Source of the DNA: JAJDGF01 sp031549325
Lineage (GTDB): Bacteria; Bacillota; Clostridia; Christensenellales; Aristaeellaceae
Direction of reading: 5' to 3'
NCBI GenBank assembly: GCA_031549325.1
Contig: JAVBQA010000081.1
Span: 1 to 25,179 of the forward strand
DNA length: 25,179 nt
Part shown: piece after piece, positions 23,168-25,179 of the stretch
How the letters are laid out: each line of letters begins with the position of its first letter
Numbering within the stretch: the first letter of the stretch is position 1
The notes under the pieces: generated by a model
What the model was told of the DNA's origin: nothing
The model's input: the letters and a program-made list of their open reading frames with translations, nothing else
The model's database searches: none
Made by a program: the position numbers and the translations under genes

Positions 23168-23205
23168 GCCATCCTTCCCGGATCGCGGGAAGGGTGGCTT
23201 TTTTT
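23168..23205 (+). terminator. Strong rho-independent terminator of the DUF1508 gene
   Basis: A 13-bp stem with a single G-T wobble: arms 23168-23180 (GCCATCCTTCCCG) and 23186-23198, loop GATCG, then seven T (23199-23205). It starts 11 bases after the stop codon. Confidence 0.95.
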
Positions 23206-23229
23206 CGGAGCGAAGGGAGGGGGTTTGTC

Positions 23230-23973
23230 ATGATTCGTGTGCTGGTTTGGAACGAGTTTGTGCAAGAGAACCGGGAGGGAAAGGAACCCATTTTGGCGGT
23301 GCACCCGCGCGGCATCCACGAGACGATTGCCGGATTTCTGAAGGACGACGCGCTGTCCGTCCGGGTGGCTACGCTGAACATGCCGGAGTGCGGGCTGAGC
23401 GAGCGGGCGCTTGCGGAAACCGATGTGCTCATCTGGTGGGCGCATGTTGCCCACGATCAGCTGCCAGACGAGATCGCTCAGCGAGTGCAGCGCCATGTGC
23501 TGAGCGGCATGGGATTCATCCCGCTACACTCGGCGCACCTGTGCAAGCCGCTGCGGCTGCTGCTGGGCACGTCGTGCACGCTGTCCTGGCGGCATGACGA
23601 CGTGTGCCGCGTGTGGAGCACCTGCCCGGGACATCCGATCGCCCAAGGGGTTCCGGCCCATATTGACCTCGGGGAAGAGGAGATGTATGGCGAGTTTTTT
23701 GACATCCCAACCCCTGAATCGCAGGTGTTTGTAAGCTGGTTTGCGGGCGGCGAGGTGTTCCGCTCGGGGTGCGCCTGGACGCGTGGATTCGGCCGCATCT
23801 TCTATTTCGGGCCAGGCCATGAGACCAACGCCGCCTACCACAATCCGCATGTGCAACGCATTCTGCGCAACGCCGTGCGCTGGGCTGCGCCCACGGCAAG
23901 GCGCGAGGCGATCGATTGCCCGAACGTCACCGAATCACCCGAATCCATTCGCCTGGGGAGGGGGAAAGCATGA
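23230..23973 (+). CDS. ThuA-like family protein
   Basis: A 247-residue protein of the ThuA family (type-1 glutamine-amidotransferase-like fold, Pfam 'trehalose utilisation'). Family marks are RVLVWNEF at the start, the middle segment TDVLIWWAHVAHDQL, GMGFIPLHSAHLCKPL with the HSAH stretch, EEEMYGEFFDIP, and the C-terminal GRIFYFGPGHETNAAYHNPHVQRILRNAVRWA. Members sit in sugar-catabolic loci and their exact chemistry is mostly unknown. ATG 23230 follows a GGGAGGGGG ribosome site. An opening at 23122 overlaps the DUF1508 gene and its terminator and is not the start. The stop overlaps the next gene as ATGA, so the two are coupled. I see no promoter between the terminator and the start. Confidence 0.9.
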   Translation: MIRVLVWNEFVQENREGKEPILAVHPRGIHETIAGFLKDDALSVRVATLNMPECGLSERALAETDVLIWWAHVAHDQLPDEIAQRVQRHVLSGMGFIPLHSAHLCKPLRLLLGTSCTLSWRHDDVCRVWSTCPGHPIAQGVPAHIDLGEEEMYGEFFDIPTPESQVFVSWFAGGEVFRSGCAWTRGFGRIFYFGPGHETNAAYHNPHVQRILRNAVRWAAPTARREAIDCPNVTESPESIRLGRGKA

Positions 23974-24971
23974 GCCATTTGGCCAATCCGGAGCGCTATG
24001 AGCGCATGGACTACGCTTCCAGCGGAGAGAGCGGGCTGAAGCTGTCCCGTGTTTCGCTGGGGTTCTGGCATAACTTTGGCACGGCCTGTGACATGGACGC
24101 CATGAAAGCGCTGTGTTTCACGGCGTTCGACCTGGGCATCACCCACTTTGACCTGGCCAACAACTATGGCCCCGAGCCGGGGGCCGCCGAGGCGAACCTG
24201 GGGAAGATCCTCCGCCAGGAGATGAGCGCCTACAGGGACGAGCTGTGCATCAGCACCAAGGCGGGTTACACCATGTGGCCCGGGCCGTACGGCGATTGGG
24301 GCAGCAGGAAGTATCTGCTGTCCAGCCTCGACCAAAGCCTTGCGCGCCTCGGCCTGCCGTATGTGGACATCTTCTACCATCACCGGATGGATCCGGGCAC
24401 GCCGCTTCTGGAGACCGTGCTGGCGCTGGACCAGGCGGTTCGGAGCGGGCGCGCGCTGTACGCCGGCATCTCTAACTATGACGCGGTGACCGCCGGGAAA
24501 GCCGCCGCCATTGCCAAGGAGATCGGGCTGCCGCTGGTCATCAACCAGGTGCGATACTCGATCTTCGATCGGCACATCGAGCCGGACGGGCTGAAGCAAA
24601 CATCCCGGAAGCTGGGCATGGGGCTGATCGCGTTCAGCCCGCTGGCGCAGGGCATGCTGTCCGACCGGTACCTGCAAGGCATTCCGGGGGACTCGCGGGT
24701 TCGGACCGACGGGCGGTTCCTGAAGGAGTCGCAGATCACACCCGAGAGGCTCTCCCAAATTCGCGGGCTGAACGAGATCGCCCAAAGCAGAGGGCAGACA
24801 CTGGCGCAGATGGCGCTTTCCTGGGTGCTGCGGGATGGCGCATTCGCTTCGGTGCTGATCGGGGCCAGCAAGCCCGGCCAGATCGTGGACTGCGCGGGGG
24901 CCATCCACAAGCTTGGCTTCAAGGAAGAAGAGCTTCAGGCCATCGACAGGCTGAGCGGCGTGCTTCTTTGA
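23970..24971 (+). CDS. Aldo/keto reductase, YghZ/GpsA (Kv-beta-like) group
   Basis: NADPH-dependent reductase with a TIM-barrel fold. The 333-residue product keeps the catalytic tetrad: D61 and Y66 in HFDLANNYGP, K97 in ISTKAGY, and a histidine at 137/138 in DIFYHHRMD. NYGPEPGAAEANLG and SPLAQGMLSDRYL, and the GASKPGQI cofactor loop, place it near YghZ-type L-glyceraldehyde-3-phosphate/methylglyoxal reductases. The N-terminal 30 residues are also YghZ-like (YERMDYASSGESGLKLSRVSLGFW). Substrate is unproven. It is coupled to the ThuA-like gene by an ATGA overlap, so both probably serve one sugar- or polyol-related step. The spacer after it (24972-25055) shows no clear terminator. Confidence 0.93.
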   Translation: MSHLANPERYERMDYASSGESGLKLSRVSLGFWHNFGTACDMDAMKALCFTAFDLGITHFDLANNYGPEPGAAEANLGKILRQEMSAYRDELCISTKAGYTMWPGPYGDWGSRKYLLSSLDQSLARLGLPYVDIFYHHRMDPGTPLLETVLALDQAVRSGRALYAGISNYDAVTAGKAAAIAKEIGLPLVINQVRYSIFDRHIEPDGLKQTSRKLGMGLIAFSPLAQGMLSDRYLQGIPGDSRVRTDGRFLKESQITPERLSQIRGLNEIAQSRGQTLAQMALSWVLRDGAFASVLIGASKPGQIVDCAGAIHKLGFKEEELQAIDRLSGVLL

Positions 24972-25055
24972 AGCGATTGCCGGAATCAGTGGGGAATCTG
25001 ACACCGGATTGCCCGACTTTGATCGCGCGCCAGTGGCAATACCAATTCAAAATCG

Positions 25056-25179
25056 TAACGCCACGTCGCGCCGGATTATTTTCCGCCCTGCGGTGTCGCC
25101 CTCCGCTTAGCGTAGCTCTGCTACGCTGCACTCCAGCTCCTTGCAGGGCGAAAAAACTCTCGCCGCTTTGGAGGCGTTA
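25056..25179. repeat. Large near-symmetrical palindromic element reaching the window edge
   Basis: Three nested arm pairs share one centre: TAACGCC (25056-25062) with GGCGTTA (25173-25179); CGCCCTGC (25084-25091) with GCAGGGCG (25143-25150), extendable with T/A runs and one bulge; and AGCGTAGC (25109-25116) with GCTACGCT (25120-25127) around TCT. The two halves are nearly equal in length (61 and 60 bases). The outer arm ends exactly at the last base given, so the element may continue. No coding frame is convincing. It may be a MITE-like or REP-like repeat, or a structured terminator after the reductase gene. Confidence 0.55.

Overview
The window is GC-rich DNA from what looks like a Gram-positive Bacillota/Clostridia-type bacterium. 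The evidence is gene order (ylxM-ffh-rpsP-khpA-rimM-trmD-rplS-rbgA-rnhB ... dprA-topA-trmFO-hslV-hslU, as in Bacillus and clostridia), folate-type TrmFO, sigma-A-like promoters and strong AGGAGG-like ribosome sites with several TTG/GTG starts. I cannot name a genus from sequence alone. The high GC would suit a GC-rich clostridial lineage. Nothing looks phage- or plasmid-like, and I see no tRNA, rRNA, CRISPR array or transposase.

Layout. 1-121: tail of a gene that starts outside the window, with a strong terminator. 338-1384 (minus): aldose 1-epimerase galM, divergent from the next operon. 1498-5750: an SRP/ribosome-biogenesis operon, ylxM-ffh-rpsP-khpA, then a 246-bp GC-rich palindrome-bearing spacer, then rimM-trmD. 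rplS has its own promoter, short leader and terminator. 5769-7654: rbgA, rnhB and yraN. 7919-11929: one 4-kb gene for a 1336-residue membrane protein that joins a Gpi18-like mannosyltransferase module to a PMT-type protein O-mannosyltransferase module, with a signal peptide, a lectin-like domain and a discoidin-like domain. It sits inside an otherwise conserved housekeeping block. 12086-20114: comM-dprA-topA-trmFO-hslV-hslU (DNA uptake, supercoiling, tRNA methylation, HslUV protease). 20358-22709: a sugar-1-phosphate nucleotidyltransferase fused to a phosphomannomutase-like domain that appears to have lost its catalytic motifs. 22785-23156: a stand-alone DUF1508/YegP-type protein with a near-consensus promoter and terminator. 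23230-24971: a translationally coupled ThuA-like protein and aldo/keto reductase pair. 25056-25179: a large near-symmetrical palindromic element that runs into the window edge.

How it fits together. Most genes are core information processing and quality control. Two accessory genes, the double glycosyltransferase and the nucleotidyltransferase/pseudo-mutase, could form part of a surface or secreted-protein mannosylation route (hexose-1-P to NDP-hexose to lipid-linked hexose to protein). That link is inference. The most unusual items are the double GT-C fusion, the degenerate mutase fusion, a terminator hairpin whose loop carries the next promoter's -35 box, and several palindromic intergenic repeats.
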